In this document: positions 1 to 7,979 of the stretch, piece by piece
Layout: the number at the start of each line of letters is the position of its first letter
Position numbering within the stretch: the stretch's first letter is position 1
Origin: Aliishimia sp963922415
GTDB lineage: Bacteria; Pseudomonadota; Alphaproteobacteria; Rhodobacterales; Rhodobacteraceae
Assembly: GCA_963922415.1 (NCBI GenBank)
Contig: CAWUIP010000102.1
Span: forward strand, 1-12,316
Direction of reading: 5' to 3'
DNA: 12,316 nt
The notes under the pieces: model-generated
The model's input: only the letters and a program-made list of their open reading frames with translations
Told to the model about the DNA's origin: nothing
Database searches by the model: none
Made by a program: the position numbers and the translations under genes

Positions 1-1277
1 AGTTGCCGCGACTTCAGGGCGGTGGATGCCGCAATACACCGATCCTCAAACAACGTGGTCAGCGAGAGGTGTTCTGTGGGCTAACGGGAATCATCTGGCT
101 GCATCGAAAAATGCAGGATGCTTTCTTTCTGGTCATCGGGTCGCGCACCTGTGCGCACCTTTTGCAGTCGGCTGCCGGCGTCATGATCTTTGCCGAGCCC
201 CGATTCGGTACGGCGATTCTGGAAGAGACCGATCTTGCGGGCCTTGCTGATGCACAGGTTGAGTTGGACCGTGTGGTTGATGAACTCTTGGCGCGCCGTC
301 CCGATATACGGCAGCTCTTTCTGGTCGGGTCTTGCCCGTCCGAGGTCATCAAATTGGATCTTGCAACCGCGGCCGAACGTATGACGCAGCGCCACGCGCC
401 GTCCGTCCGGGTTTTGAACTTCTCGGGGTCTGGGATTGAAACGACCTTCACACAAGGTGAAGACGCGTGCCTGGCCGCAATGGTTCCGGTTCTGCCCGAA
501 GTGGGAGAGCGCCAACTCCTTTTGGTCGGTGCTTTGCCCGACGTTGTCGAAGCACAGGCGGTGGATCTGCTGCAGCAAATGGGCATTGGGCCGATCAAAG
601 TTTTGCCGGCACCGCGCGCTGATGACGGCCTTGGCGTCGGGACAAACACAGTCTTTGCCCTCACACAGCCCTTCCTTGGGGATACACATGCAGCCTTAGA
701 GCGGCGTGGTGCACGTCATTTGGCAGCCCCTTTCCCGTTTGGAGAAGAGGGGACGACTGCTTGGCTGGCCGCGATTGCTGCCGAGTTTGGCGTTGACCAA
801 GCCACATTTGACCGCGTTACAGCCGCCCCGCGGGCGCGTGCGCGCAAGGCGGTTGCTCAAGCTGCCGAAGCGCTGAACGGCAAGTCCATCTTCTTCTTTC
901 CAGACAGTCAGCTTGAAATCCCACTGGCGCGGTTTCTGACGCGGGAATGTGGGATGCGGGCCGTCGAGGTGGGCGCACCCTTCATCCACAAGGGCCTAGT
1001 CGGGCCTGATTTGGACCTTCTGCCCGAGGGTCCGACCCTGTCGGAAGGACAAGATGTTGATCTGCAGCTTGATCGCTGTCGTGCCGCCCGGCCTGACTTA
1101 ACCGTCTGCGGTCTGGGTCTTGCCAACCCGCTGGAGGCTGAAGGGCTTGCCACAAAGTGGGCGATCGAACTCGTCTTCACGCCTGTGCACTTCTACGAAC
1201 AAGCGGGCGACCTTGCTGGCCTCTTTTCCCGGCCATTGCGGCGCGCCGACATCCTTCAGATGGAGGGCGCGGTATGA
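1..1277 (+). CDS. bchN: BchN, light-independent protochlorophyllide reductase subunit N (5' end cut by window)
   Basis: BchN pairs with BchB to form the catalytic NB component of the dark-operative protochlorophyllide reductase, which reduces the C17-C18 double bond of ring D in the cytoplasm. The protein is a nitrogenase NifD/K-like subunit and reads in frame from base 3. Counting from base 3, the three cysteines that hold the NB [4Fe-4S] cluster are visible at residue 25 (VFCGL), 50 (SRTCAH) and 111 (GSCPSE). They are offset by one residue from Cys26, Cys51 and Cys112 of Rhodobacter capsulatus BchN as I recall it. The C-terminal half carries the conserved PDSQLEIPLARFL and KWAIELVFTPVHFYEQAGDL stretches. 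The reading frame is open to the window edge. A TTG at base 3 is the only start-like codon there, and the true start is more likely a few codons upstream. The stop overlaps the bchB start as ATGA. Confidence 0.97.
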   Translation, partial: LPRLQGGGCRNTPILKQRGQREVFCGLTGIIWLHRKMQDAFFLVIGSRTCAHLLQSAAGVMIFAEPRFGTAILEETDLAGLADAQVELDRVVDELLARRPDIRQLFLVGSCPSEVIKLDLATAAERMTQRHAPSVRVLNFSGSGIETTFTQGEDACLAAMVPVLPEVGERQLLLVGALPDVVEAQAVDLLQQMGIGPIKVLPAPRADDGLGVGTNTVFALTQPFLGDTHAALERRGARHLAAPFPFGEEGTTAWLAAIAAEFGVDQATFDRVTAAPRARARKAVAQAAEALNGKSIFFFPDSQLEIPLARFLTRECGMRAVEVGAPFIHKGLVGPDLDLLPEGPTLSEGQDVDLQLDRCRAARPDLTVCGLGLANPLEAEGLATKWAIELVFTPVHFYEQAGDLAGLFSRPLRRADILQMEGAV

Positions 1278-2797
1278 AGCTGACCGTTTGGACCTATGAA
1301 GGCCCACCGCATGTGGGCGCGATGCGTGTTGCGACCGCGATGAAGGGTCTGCACTACGTTTTGCACGCGCCGCAGGGCGATACATACGCCGATCTCCTCT
1401 TCACGATGATCGAGCGGCGCAATCACCGCCCACCGGTCACGTACACGACCTTTCAGGCGCGCGATTTAGGCTCTGACACGGCGCATTTGTTCAAAACTGC
1501 GCTGACCGAAGCCTATGATCGCTACCAGCCGGAGGCGCTCATTGTGGGTGCATCTTGTACGGCGGAACTGATCCAGGACGACCCAGGCGGCATGTCCGAG
1601 ATGATGGGATTGCCGGTGCCGACCATCCCGCTGGAACTGCCGTCTTACCAGCGCAAAGAAAACTTCGGCGCGGATGAGACGTTCTTTCAGATCGTCAAGG
1701 CACTCGCCAAGCCGATGGCGCGCACCGCCCAAGTCTCCGCCAATCTGATCGGGCCGACGGCCCTTGGGTTCCGGCATCGCGACGACATCACCGAGATCAC
1801 AACGCTGCTATCGGACATGGGCATCAGCGTAAACGTTGTGGCGCCTATGGATGCCACACCAACCGATATCGCCAAGATGGGTGCCGCGCATTTCAACGTT
1901 CTGATGTACCCAGAAACTGCCGAGAGTGCGGCACGTTGGATGGAACGGGAGTTGGATCAACCGTTCACAAAAACGGTGCCTATCGGGGTTGGTGCCACAC
2001 GTGATTTCGTCTCTGAAGTGGCCCAAATTGCTAATTTAGAGCCTTGTCTCGACGAAAGCCGCCTGCGGTTGCCGTGGTATTCGGCTTCGGTGGATTCGAC
2101 ATACCTCACTGGCAAACGCGTGTTTGTGTTTGGCGACGGTACACATGTCAAAGCCGCAGCGCGCATCGCTCGGGACGAGATGGGGTTCGAGGTTGTGGGC
2201 CTTGGGTGCTACAACCGCGAGATGGCGCGCGACATTCGCGCAATTGCCCGCGATTTCGGCGTACCTGCGACCATTACGGATGACTATCTGGAGGTCGAAC
2301 AGGTCATCGAGGCCCTCGCGCCCGAAATGATCTTGGGCACGCAGATGGAACGGCATATCGGCAAGCGCCTGGGCATTCCCTGCGCTGTGATTTCCTCACC
2401 CGTTCACGTGCAAGACTTCCCGGCCCGCTACTCACCCCAGATGGGTGTTGAGGGCGCAAATGTCATCTTTGACACCTGGGTTCATCCCCTGGTTATGGGG
2501 CTTGAGGAGCATTTGCTCACCATGTTCCGCGAGGATTTCGAGTTCCACGACCAAGCGGGCCCTTCGCATCACGGCGGCAAAGCCACCGCGCGCAAGGACG
2601 TCGCAGAGGAACCCTCACACGTGCCCACTGGCGGCAATGTCATCTGGCTGGCTGACGCGGAAAAAGAGCTCAAGAAAATCCCATTCTTTGTACGCGGAAA
2701 AGCGCGGCGGAACACCGAAACCTTCGCAGAGATGCAGGGTGTGCGCGAGATCTCGATCGACACGCTTTACGAAGCAAAGGCGCATTATGCCCGATGA
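1274..2797 (+). CDS. bchB: BchB, light-independent protochlorophyllide reductase subunit B
   Basis: BchB is the second subunit of the NB heterotetramer, where protochlorophyllide is reduced with electrons passed from BchL. The 507-residue product starts MKLTVWTYEGPPHVG. Asp36 (PQGD) is the unusual aspartate ligand that completes the [4Fe-4S] cluster held otherwise by BchN cysteines. Asp274 (SASVDSTY) is at the position of the proposed proton-donating catalytic residue. The C-terminal segment KKIPFFVRGKARRNTE is the small helical domain typical of BchB/ChlB. The linker before it (about residues 435-455) looks shorter than in R. capsulatus BchB, which I recall as about 525 residues. The ATG at 1274 overlaps the bchN stop by four bases and has GGAGGG at 1262-1267, six bases upstream. 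A longer open frame from 1157 is only read-through over bchN in another frame. Confidence 0.98.
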   Translation: MKLTVWTYEGPPHVGAMRVATAMKGLHYVLHAPQGDTYADLLFTMIERRNHRPPVTYTTFQARDLGSDTAHLFKTALTEAYDRYQPEALIVGASCTAELIQDDPGGMSEMMGLPVPTIPLELPSYQRKENFGADETFFQIVKALAKPMARTAQVSANLIGPTALGFRHRDDITEITTLLSDMGISVNVVAPMDATPTDIAKMGAAHFNVLMYPETAESAARWMERELDQPFTKTVPIGVGATRDFVSEVAQIANLEPCLDESRLRLPWYSASVDSTYLTGKRVFVFGDGTHVKAAARIARDEMGFEVVGLGCYNREMARDIRAIARDFGVPATITDDYLEVEQVIEALAPEMILGTQMERHIGKRLGIPCAVISSPVHVQDFPARYSPQMGVEGANVIFDTWVHPLVMGLEEHLLTMFREDFEFHDQAGPSHHGGKATARKDVAEEPSHVPTGGNVIWLADAEKELKKIPFFVRGKARRNTETFAEMQGVREISIDTLYEAKAHYAR

Positions 2798-5700
2798 CGC
2801 CATGATCCGAGGCCGGATGCCCGGCTATCGCGTGGTGATCGTCACGCTGGACAGCCATGCGGTTGGCCCAGCCGCGCGCGCGATGGAGAAGCTTCTACCC
2901 GATTATCCTGGCCTGAATGTCTCGATCCATGCGGCCGCCGAATGGGGCGAAACCCCCGGCGCGTTCGAAGCTGCCGCCGAGGCGGTCCGTCAGGGCGATA
3001 TAATCGTCTCTAACTTGTTATTTTTGGAAGAACACGTCGCGCGTATTAAGCCACATCTTGAAGCCCGCCGTGAGGCCTGCGACGCGATGATTGGCGTGAT
3101 TGCGGATGCTTCTATCGTGAAGCTCACCCGCATGGGCAGCCTTGACATGATGGCGCCCGACAGTGGCGCGATGAAGCTGATGAAAAAGCTGCGCGGCTCG
3201 TCCAAGCCTTCCAGCAGCAACGGCGCAGACAAGATGCGGCTCTTGCGGCGGCTGCCCAAGATCCTGCGCTTCATTCCCGGCAAGGCGCAGGACCTGCGGG
3301 CGTGGTTCCTGACGATGCAGTATTGGCTTGGCGGGTCCGACGACAATGTCGAGGCGATGCTGCGGTTCTTGTTAAACCGCTACGCCACGCATGGCGCGTG
3401 GACGAACGCACCCGCCGCAGCGGCGCCCATCGATTACCCCGATGTCGGGCTTTACCACCCCGACGTGCCTGGTCGCATCACCACCGATTCTGCCGATTTG
3501 CCAAGTCCAAAGGGCGCGACACTCACGGTCGGGCTTCTGATGATGCGCTCTTATGTGCTGAGCTCTGACACGGCGCATTATGATGCGGTCATTCGTGGGT
3601 TCGAGGCGCGGGGCACTCGTGTTCTGCCGGCCTTTGCCGGGGGGCTCGACGGGCGCCCGGCGATTGACGGTTACTTTGACGGCCAAATCGACGCGCTTGT
3701 GTCCTTGACGGGATTCAGCCTGGTGGGCGGTCCTGCCTATAACGACAACGCGTCTGCCATCGATGTTCTGAAGCGGTTGGACATTCCCTACATTGCGGCG
3801 CATCCGCTCGAGTTCCAGACGCTTGGGCAGTGGACCGCCAGCACCCAAGGCCTGGGTCCGATTGAGACCACAATGCTCATCGCGCTGCCCGAACTCGACG
3901 GCGCGACCAATCCAACCGTTTTCGCTGGGCGGCTCGACCCCGATGTTGCCGCCAAGGTTGGCTTGAAAGACGCCAAGTCGATGATGCCCTGCGAAGAGCG
4001 TGTCGCGAGCCTTGTCGAAAAGACAATCCGTCTTGCTCGCCTGCGCCGGAGCCACGTGTCCGAACGGCGTGTTGCGATTGTCCTTTTTGGCTTTCCGCCG
4101 AATGCCGGTGCAACTGGAACTGCGGCCTATTTGTCGGTCTTTGAAAGTCTCTTCAATACGTTACGCCGGATGAAGTCCGAAGGTTACGATGTTGATCTTC
4201 CGGCTGATGTGGATGCCTTGCGCGCGCACGTGCTTCAAGGCAACGCCGCCCAATACGGACAAGAGGCAAACGTCGCTGCACATGTTTCAGCCGACGACAT
4301 GGTGCGTACCAACCGCCACTTAGACGAGATCGAAGCGGTTTGGGGTCCAGCGCCCGGTCGCGCGCAGTCCGACGGGCGTGGCGTTTTCGTTCTTGGATCC
4401 CATTTCGGGAACGTCTTTGTCGGCGTGCAGCCTGCCTTTGGCTATGAAGGCGACCCAATGCGGCTGCTGTTTGAACGTGGCTTTGCGCCAACGCATGCCT
4501 TTGCGACGTTCTATTCCTGGCTGCGTGACACCTACCAGGCCGACGCGGTTCTGCATTTTGGGATGCATGGCGCGCTGGAGTTCATGCCGGGCAAGCAAGC
4601 AGGTCTTGACGGCACCGACTGGCCAGATCGCTTGATTGGCGAGATGCCAAATGTGTATCTTTACGCGTCGAACAACCCGTCGGAGGCAACGCTGGCCAAG
4701 CGTCGGTCTGGCGCGGTGACGGTCACGCATCTGACACCGCCTTTGGCGCAAAGCGGTCTCTACAAAGGCCTGCAAGAGCTTAAAGACAGTCTGACGCGCT
4801 GGCGCAACCAGTCGAGCGACGCGAGTGATCGCGCTGAACTGGAGGCGTTGATTGAAGAGCAAGCCGAGGCCGTGGACTTGGGCGGACATGCTGCCGAAGA
4901 TCTTTGGTTGAAGTTGTTAGAGACTGAGGATGCGTTGATCCCGGATGGGCTGCACATTGTGGGTCAGCCACTCACGGATGCGCAGCGCGCAGATTACCTA
5001 AGTTTCATCGACGCCGCGCCAGAGACGCATGCCAATGTGGATGCGTTGTTGCAAAAAGATAGCGAGCTTGATGGCTTGATGCGCGCGCTGGGCGGGCAGT
5101 TCATTCCACCTGTGCCCGGCGGCGATATCGTACGCTCAACAGAGGTTTTGCCCACAGGCCGCAACATCCATGCCTTTGATCCGTTCCGGATGCCCACCGA
5201 ATTCGCGATGCGCGATGGGGCGAAACAGGCGGACCTGCTGTTGCAGACGCATCCCACCCTGCCGCGCTCTGTGGCGCTGGTGCTTTGGGGCTCTGACAAC
5301 ATCAAATCCGATGGCGTTCCAATCGCGCAAGCGCTCGCCCTGATGGGATGCCGCCCCCGGTTTGACAGCTTTGGTCGCCTGTCTGGTGCCGACCTGATCC
5401 CCCTGGTCGAACTGGGCCGTCCCCGGATCGATGTGATCATGACGCTTTCCGGCATTTTCCGGGACCTTTTGCCTTTGCAGACCCGCATGTTGGCGGAAGC
5501 CGCGCTGCGCTGTGCCGAAGCTGACGAGCCTTTGGACCAGAACTTCATCCGCGCCCACGCACTGGCCTATGCCGAAAAGATGGATGTCGATCTGGCGACA
5601 GCAGCCTTGCGTGTCTTTTCAAATGCTGAAGGCGCGTATGGGTCTAACGTCAATCAACTGGTCGACAGTTCTGCCTTTGGGGATGAGGACGAATTGGCGG

Positions 5701-6332
5701 ACGCCTATCAGGCACGGAAAAGCTTTGCCTACGGCGTCGACGGCAAATGCGTGGCCAACCCGGCACTGCTGCAGCAGGCCTTGGCGGATGTCGAGCTTGC
5801 TTACCAGAACCTCGAAAGCGTCGAACTTGGTGTGACCACCGTCGATCATTACTTTGACACGCTGGGCGGGATTTCCCGAGCCGTGAAACGTGCGCGTGGC
5901 GGTGAAGAGGCGGCTGTTTACATCGGCGATCAGACACGCGGCACCGCCAAGGTGCGCACGCTCAAGGAACAAGTGGCGCTGGAAACGCGCGCCCGGTCAC
6001 TGAACCCCAAATTCTTCGAAGGCCTCCTGAAACACGGCTCCGAAGGCGTGCGCCAGATCGAGGCGCAGGTGACCAACACGATGGGCTGGTCCGCGACCAC
6101 GGGCCAAGTCGATCCATGGGTCTATCAAAGGATTTCCGAGACTTTCGTCCTGGACGAAGATATGCGCCAACGGCTGGCCGACCTGAACCCGGTCGCCTCG
6201 TCGCGCATGGCGAACCGCCTTTTGGAAGCCTCTGACCGCAACTACTGGACGCCCGACGCAGATACGCTCGCCGCCCTGCAAGACGCTGCCGATGCCATCG
6301 AAGATCAAATGGAAGGGATCGCAGCGCAATGA
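2787..6332 (+). CDS. bchH: BchH, magnesium chelatase large (porphyrin-binding) subunit
   Basis: BchH binds protoporphyrin IX and, with the AAA+ motor BchI-BchD (not in this window), inserts Mg2+ in the first committed step of bacteriochlorophyll synthesis. It also presents Mg-protoporphyrin to BchM. The product is 1181 residues, close to the usual size of about 1190. The N-terminal domain (about residues 13-150) is the Mg-chelatase H N-terminal domain. From about residue 157 comes the signature PKILRFIPGKAQDLRAW. The CobN/BchH core carries HFGMHGALEFMPGKQ, with His594, followed by YASNNPSEATLAKRR. I chose ATG 2787 because AAAGG at 2776-2780 sits six bases upstream; this gives an 11-base overlap with bchB. 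ATG codons at 2802 and 2817 are in-frame alternatives. The open frame upstream to 2445 is out of frame over bchB and is not part of this gene. Confidence 0.97.
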   Translation: MPDDAMIRGRMPGYRVVIVTLDSHAVGPAARAMEKLLPDYPGLNVSIHAAAEWGETPGAFEAAAEAVRQGDIIVSNLLFLEEHVARIKPHLEARREACDAMIGVIADASIVKLTRMGSLDMMAPDSGAMKLMKKLRGSSKPSSSNGADKMRLLRRLPKILRFIPGKAQDLRAWFLTMQYWLGGSDDNVEAMLRFLLNRYATHGAWTNAPAAAAPIDYPDVGLYHPDVPGRITTDSADLPSPKGATLTVGLLMMRSYVLSSDTAHYDAVIRGFEARGTRVLPAFAGGLDGRPAIDGYFDGQIDALVSLTGFSLVGGPAYNDNASAIDVLKRLDIPYIAAHPLEFQTLGQWTASTQGLGPIETTMLIALPELDGATNPTVFAGRLDPDVAAKVGLKDAKSMMPCEERVASLVEKTIRLARLRRSHVSERRVAIVLFGFPPNAGATGTAAYLSVFESLFNTLRRMKSEGYDVDLPADVDALRAHVLQGNAAQYGQEANVAAHVSADDMVRTNRHLDEIEAVWGPAPGRAQSDGRGVFVLGSHFGNVFVGVQPAFGYEGDPMRLLFERGFAPTHAFATFYSWLRDTYQADAVLHFGMHGALEFMPGKQAGLDGTDWPDRLIGEMPNVYLYASNNPSEATLAKRRSGAVTVTHLTPPLAQSGLYKGLQELKDSLTRWRNQSSDASDRAELEALIEEQAEAVDLGGHAAEDLWLKLLETEDALIPDGLHIVGQPLTDAQRADYLSFIDAAPETHANVDALLQKDSELDGLMRALGGQFIPPVPGGDIVRSTEVLPTGRNIHAFDPFRMPTEFAMRDGAKQADLLLQTHPTLPRSVALVLWGSDNIKSDGVPIAQALALMGCRPRFDSFGRLSGADLIPLVELGRPRIDVIMTLSGIFRDLLPLQTRMLAEAALRCAEADEPLDQNFIRAHALAYAEKMDVDLATAALRVFSNAEGAYGSNVNQLVDSSAFGDEDELADAYQARKSFAYGVDGKCVANPALLQQALADVELAYQNLESVELGVTTVDHYFDTLGGISRAVKRARGGEEAAVYIGDQTRGTAKVRTLKEQVALETRARSLNPKFFEGLLKHGSEGVRQIEAQVTNTMGWSATTGQVDPWVYQRISETFVLDEDMRQRLADLNPVASSRMANRLLEASDRNYWTPDADTLAALQDAADAIEDQMEGIAAQ

Positions 6333-6357
6333 CCCTCGTGAACAATAGGAGGGCAGC

Positions 6358-7257
6358 ATGGCCCCACTAGACCGCAATCCCCCGAACCTGCGGGGCCAGG
6401 ACGGCGAAGGCTCTGTCCAGGTCCATCAAGACGCCTCCATGAAGATCGAAGGCGCGAAGGTGTTTTCTGTCTATGGGAAGGGCGGCATCGGGAAGTCGAC
6501 GACATCGTCGAACCTGTCGGCGGCGTTTTCGATGCTGGGCAAGCGCGTCTTGCAGATTGGGTGTGACCCCAAGCATGACAGCACGTTCACGCTGACGGGT
6601 CAGCTTCAGCCGACTGTGATCGATATCCTTAAGGAGGTGGATTTCCATCCCGAAGAGCTCCGCCCCGAGGATTTCGTCACCGAAGGCTTCAATGGAGTCA
6701 AATGCGTCGAAGCAGGCGGGCCGCCTGCGGGCACCGGCTGCGGTGGTTACGTTGTCGGACAGACCGTGAAGCTTTTGAAGCAGCACCATCTGCTCGACTC
6801 CACCGATGTGGTGATCTTTGACGTGTTGGGCGATGTGGTCTGTGGCGGCTTTGCGGCCCCCCTTCAACACGCAGACCGCGCTGTGATTGTAACGGCGAAT
6901 GACTTTGACAGCATTTACGCGATGAACCGGATCATCGCGGCGGTGCAGGCGAAGTCATCGAACTACAAAGTGCGCCTTGCGGGCTGCGTTGCCAACCGGT
7001 CGCGCGACACTGATGAGATTGATAGGTTCTGTGACCGCGTCGGCTTTAAGCGCATCGCACATATGCCCGATGTTGACGCCATCCGTCGCTCGCGTCTGAA
7101 GAAAAAGACGCTGTTCGAGATGGCCGAGGAAGAGGACATCGTCCGCTGCCGCGCCGAGTATATCCGCCTTGCAGAGACGCTTTTGCAGGGCACCGAGGCG
7201 TTGACGCCCGCGCCGATGGAAGATCGCGACATCTTTGAGCTCTTGGGATTTGATTGA
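6358..7257 (+). CDS. bchL: BchL, light-independent protochlorophyllide reductase ATP-binding iron-sulfur protein
   Basis: BchL is the NifH-like homodimeric ATPase that donates electrons one at a time to BchNB. The 299-residue protein has the P-loop GKGGIGKST at residues 40-48 and CDPKHDST at 69-76. The two cysteines that bridge the intersubunit [4Fe-4S] cluster are Cys128 (TGCGG) and Cys162 (VVCGG). Their 34-residue spacing equals that between Cys97 and Cys131 in the characterised enzyme numbering. A 30-residue leader precedes the conserved KVFSVYGKGG, as is common in the alphaproteobacterial proteins. The start at 6358 has a near-perfect AGGAGGG at 6347-6353. The 25-base gap after bchH is the largest gap in the window and holds only this ribosome binding site. 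The stop overlaps the bchM start by one base (TGATG). Confidence 0.98.
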   Translation: MAPLDRNPPNLRGQDGEGSVQVHQDASMKIEGAKVFSVYGKGGIGKSTTSSNLSAAFSMLGKRVLQIGCDPKHDSTFTLTGQLQPTVIDILKEVDFHPEELRPEDFVTEGFNGVKCVEAGGPPAGTGCGGYVVGQTVKLLKQHHLLDSTDVVIFDVLGDVVCGGFAAPLQHADRAVIVTANDFDSIYAMNRIIAAVQAKSSNYKVRLAGCVANRSRDTDEIDRFCDRVGFKRIAHMPDVDAIRRSRLKKKTLFEMAEEEDIVRCRAEYIRLAETLLQGTEALTPAPMEDRDIFELLGFD

Positions 7258-7979
7258 TGGCTGACGGCGCGCCGCATATCCCTGAAACGGCTCAAACAGT
7301 GGGCTACATCCGGACGCGCGCCCGGGTCGAGGACTATTTTGACCGGACGGCGACCCAAACCTGGGAACGCCTCACGTCGGACGCGCCGGTGTCGCGCATT
7401 CGCCAAACTGTGCGCGACGGACGTGACCAGATGCGGGCGCTGATGCTGTCCTGCCTGCCCAAAGACTTGCGCGGGCGTCGCATCTTGGACGCCGGGTGCG
7501 GCGCTGGGCAAATGACGGCAGAGCTTGCTTTGCGCGGCGCAGATGTGATGGCGGTCGATATCTCGCCCAGTCTGATTGGTATTGCCGAACAGCGCCTGCC
7601 AAGCGATCTTCGTCACCGGGTGCAGTTTGCGGCAGGCGATATGCTGGATCCGGCGCATGGCCCGTTTGACCACGTCGTCGCAATGGACAGCCTGATTTAC
7701 TACACGGCGGACGACATCGTGTCTGCCTTGGACCGTTTGCAGTCGCGCGTGGCTGGATCGATTGTCTTTACCGTCGCACCCCGTACGCCGCTTTTGATGG
7801 CGATGTGGTACGCCGGGCAGGTCTTTCCAAAGAACGACCGCAGCCCGACGATGATTCCACACAGCCGCAACCGGCTGAAAGCAGCGGCCTTCGCGCAAGG
7901 CACGCCATTGCGGATTATGTCGGCTGGGCGCGTCGCGCGGGGTTTCTACTTCTCGGAAGCGATGGAGGTGCAGCCGTGA
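7257..7979 (+). CDS. bchM: BchM, Mg-protoporphyrin IX O-methyltransferase
   Basis: BchM transfers a methyl group from S-adenosylmethionine to the ring-C propionate of Mg-protoporphyrin IX, giving the monomethyl ester that is the substrate of the cyclase AcsF. The 240-residue product is a class I Rossmann methyltransferase. Motif I is ILDAGCGAG at residues 76-84, and an acidic strand end follows at AVDIS. The N-terminal YIRTRARVEDYFD and the central AMDSLIYYTADD are typical of the BchM/ChlM family. The C-terminal stretch SRNRLKAAAF also fits. ATG 7257 overlaps the bchL stop by one base; an adjacent in-frame TTG at 7254 would add only one residue. No strong Shine-Dalgarno is visible before it, so translation is probably coupled to bchL. 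Its last codons contain the ribosome binding site of lhaA. Confidence 0.96.
   Translation: MADGAPHIPETAQTVGYIRTRARVEDYFDRTATQTWERLTSDAPVSRIRQTVRDGRDQMRALMLSCLPKDLRGRRILDAGCGAGQMTAELALRGADVMAVDISPSLIGIAEQRLPSDLRHRVQFAAGDMLDPAHGPFDHVVAMDSLIYYTADDIVSALDRLQSRVAGSIVFTVAPRTPLLMAMWYAGQVFPKNDRSPTMIPHSRNRLKAAAFAQGTPLRIMSAGRVARGFYFSEAMEVQP
7964..7968 (+). promoter_or_regulatory. Ribosome binding site deciding the lhaA GTG start
   Basis: GGAGG lies inside the 3' end of bchM, seven bases before the GTG at 7976. It supports a GTG start for lhaA over longer in-frame openings beginning at 7805, which would run far into bchM. Confidence 0.75.

Noticed and set aside
3..5. TTG at base 3 as the real bchN start
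   Set aside because: The frame is open to the window edge, no ribosome binding site can be seen, and the cysteine numbering suggests at least one more residue upstream; treated as a truncated gene.
2445..2786. Upstream extension of the bchH reading frame
   Set aside because: This part is out of frame over the conserved C-terminus of BchB and reads as Ser/Arg-rich nonsense; the bchH start with a ribosome binding site is at 2787.
3372..4055. Minus-strand open frame of 227 codons opposite bchH
   Set aside because: It is a shadow of bchH with biased composition and no domain.
6333..6357. bchH-bchL gap as a possible promoter or terminator
   Set aside because: Its 25 bases hold a strong ribosome binding site only; there is no hairpin, U-run or promoter-like pair of hexamers.
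7805..7975. Upstream extension of the lhaA reading frame
   Set aside because: It overlaps the end of bchM in another frame; the GTG at 7976 has GGAGG at correct distance and gives the family's usual length and N-terminus.
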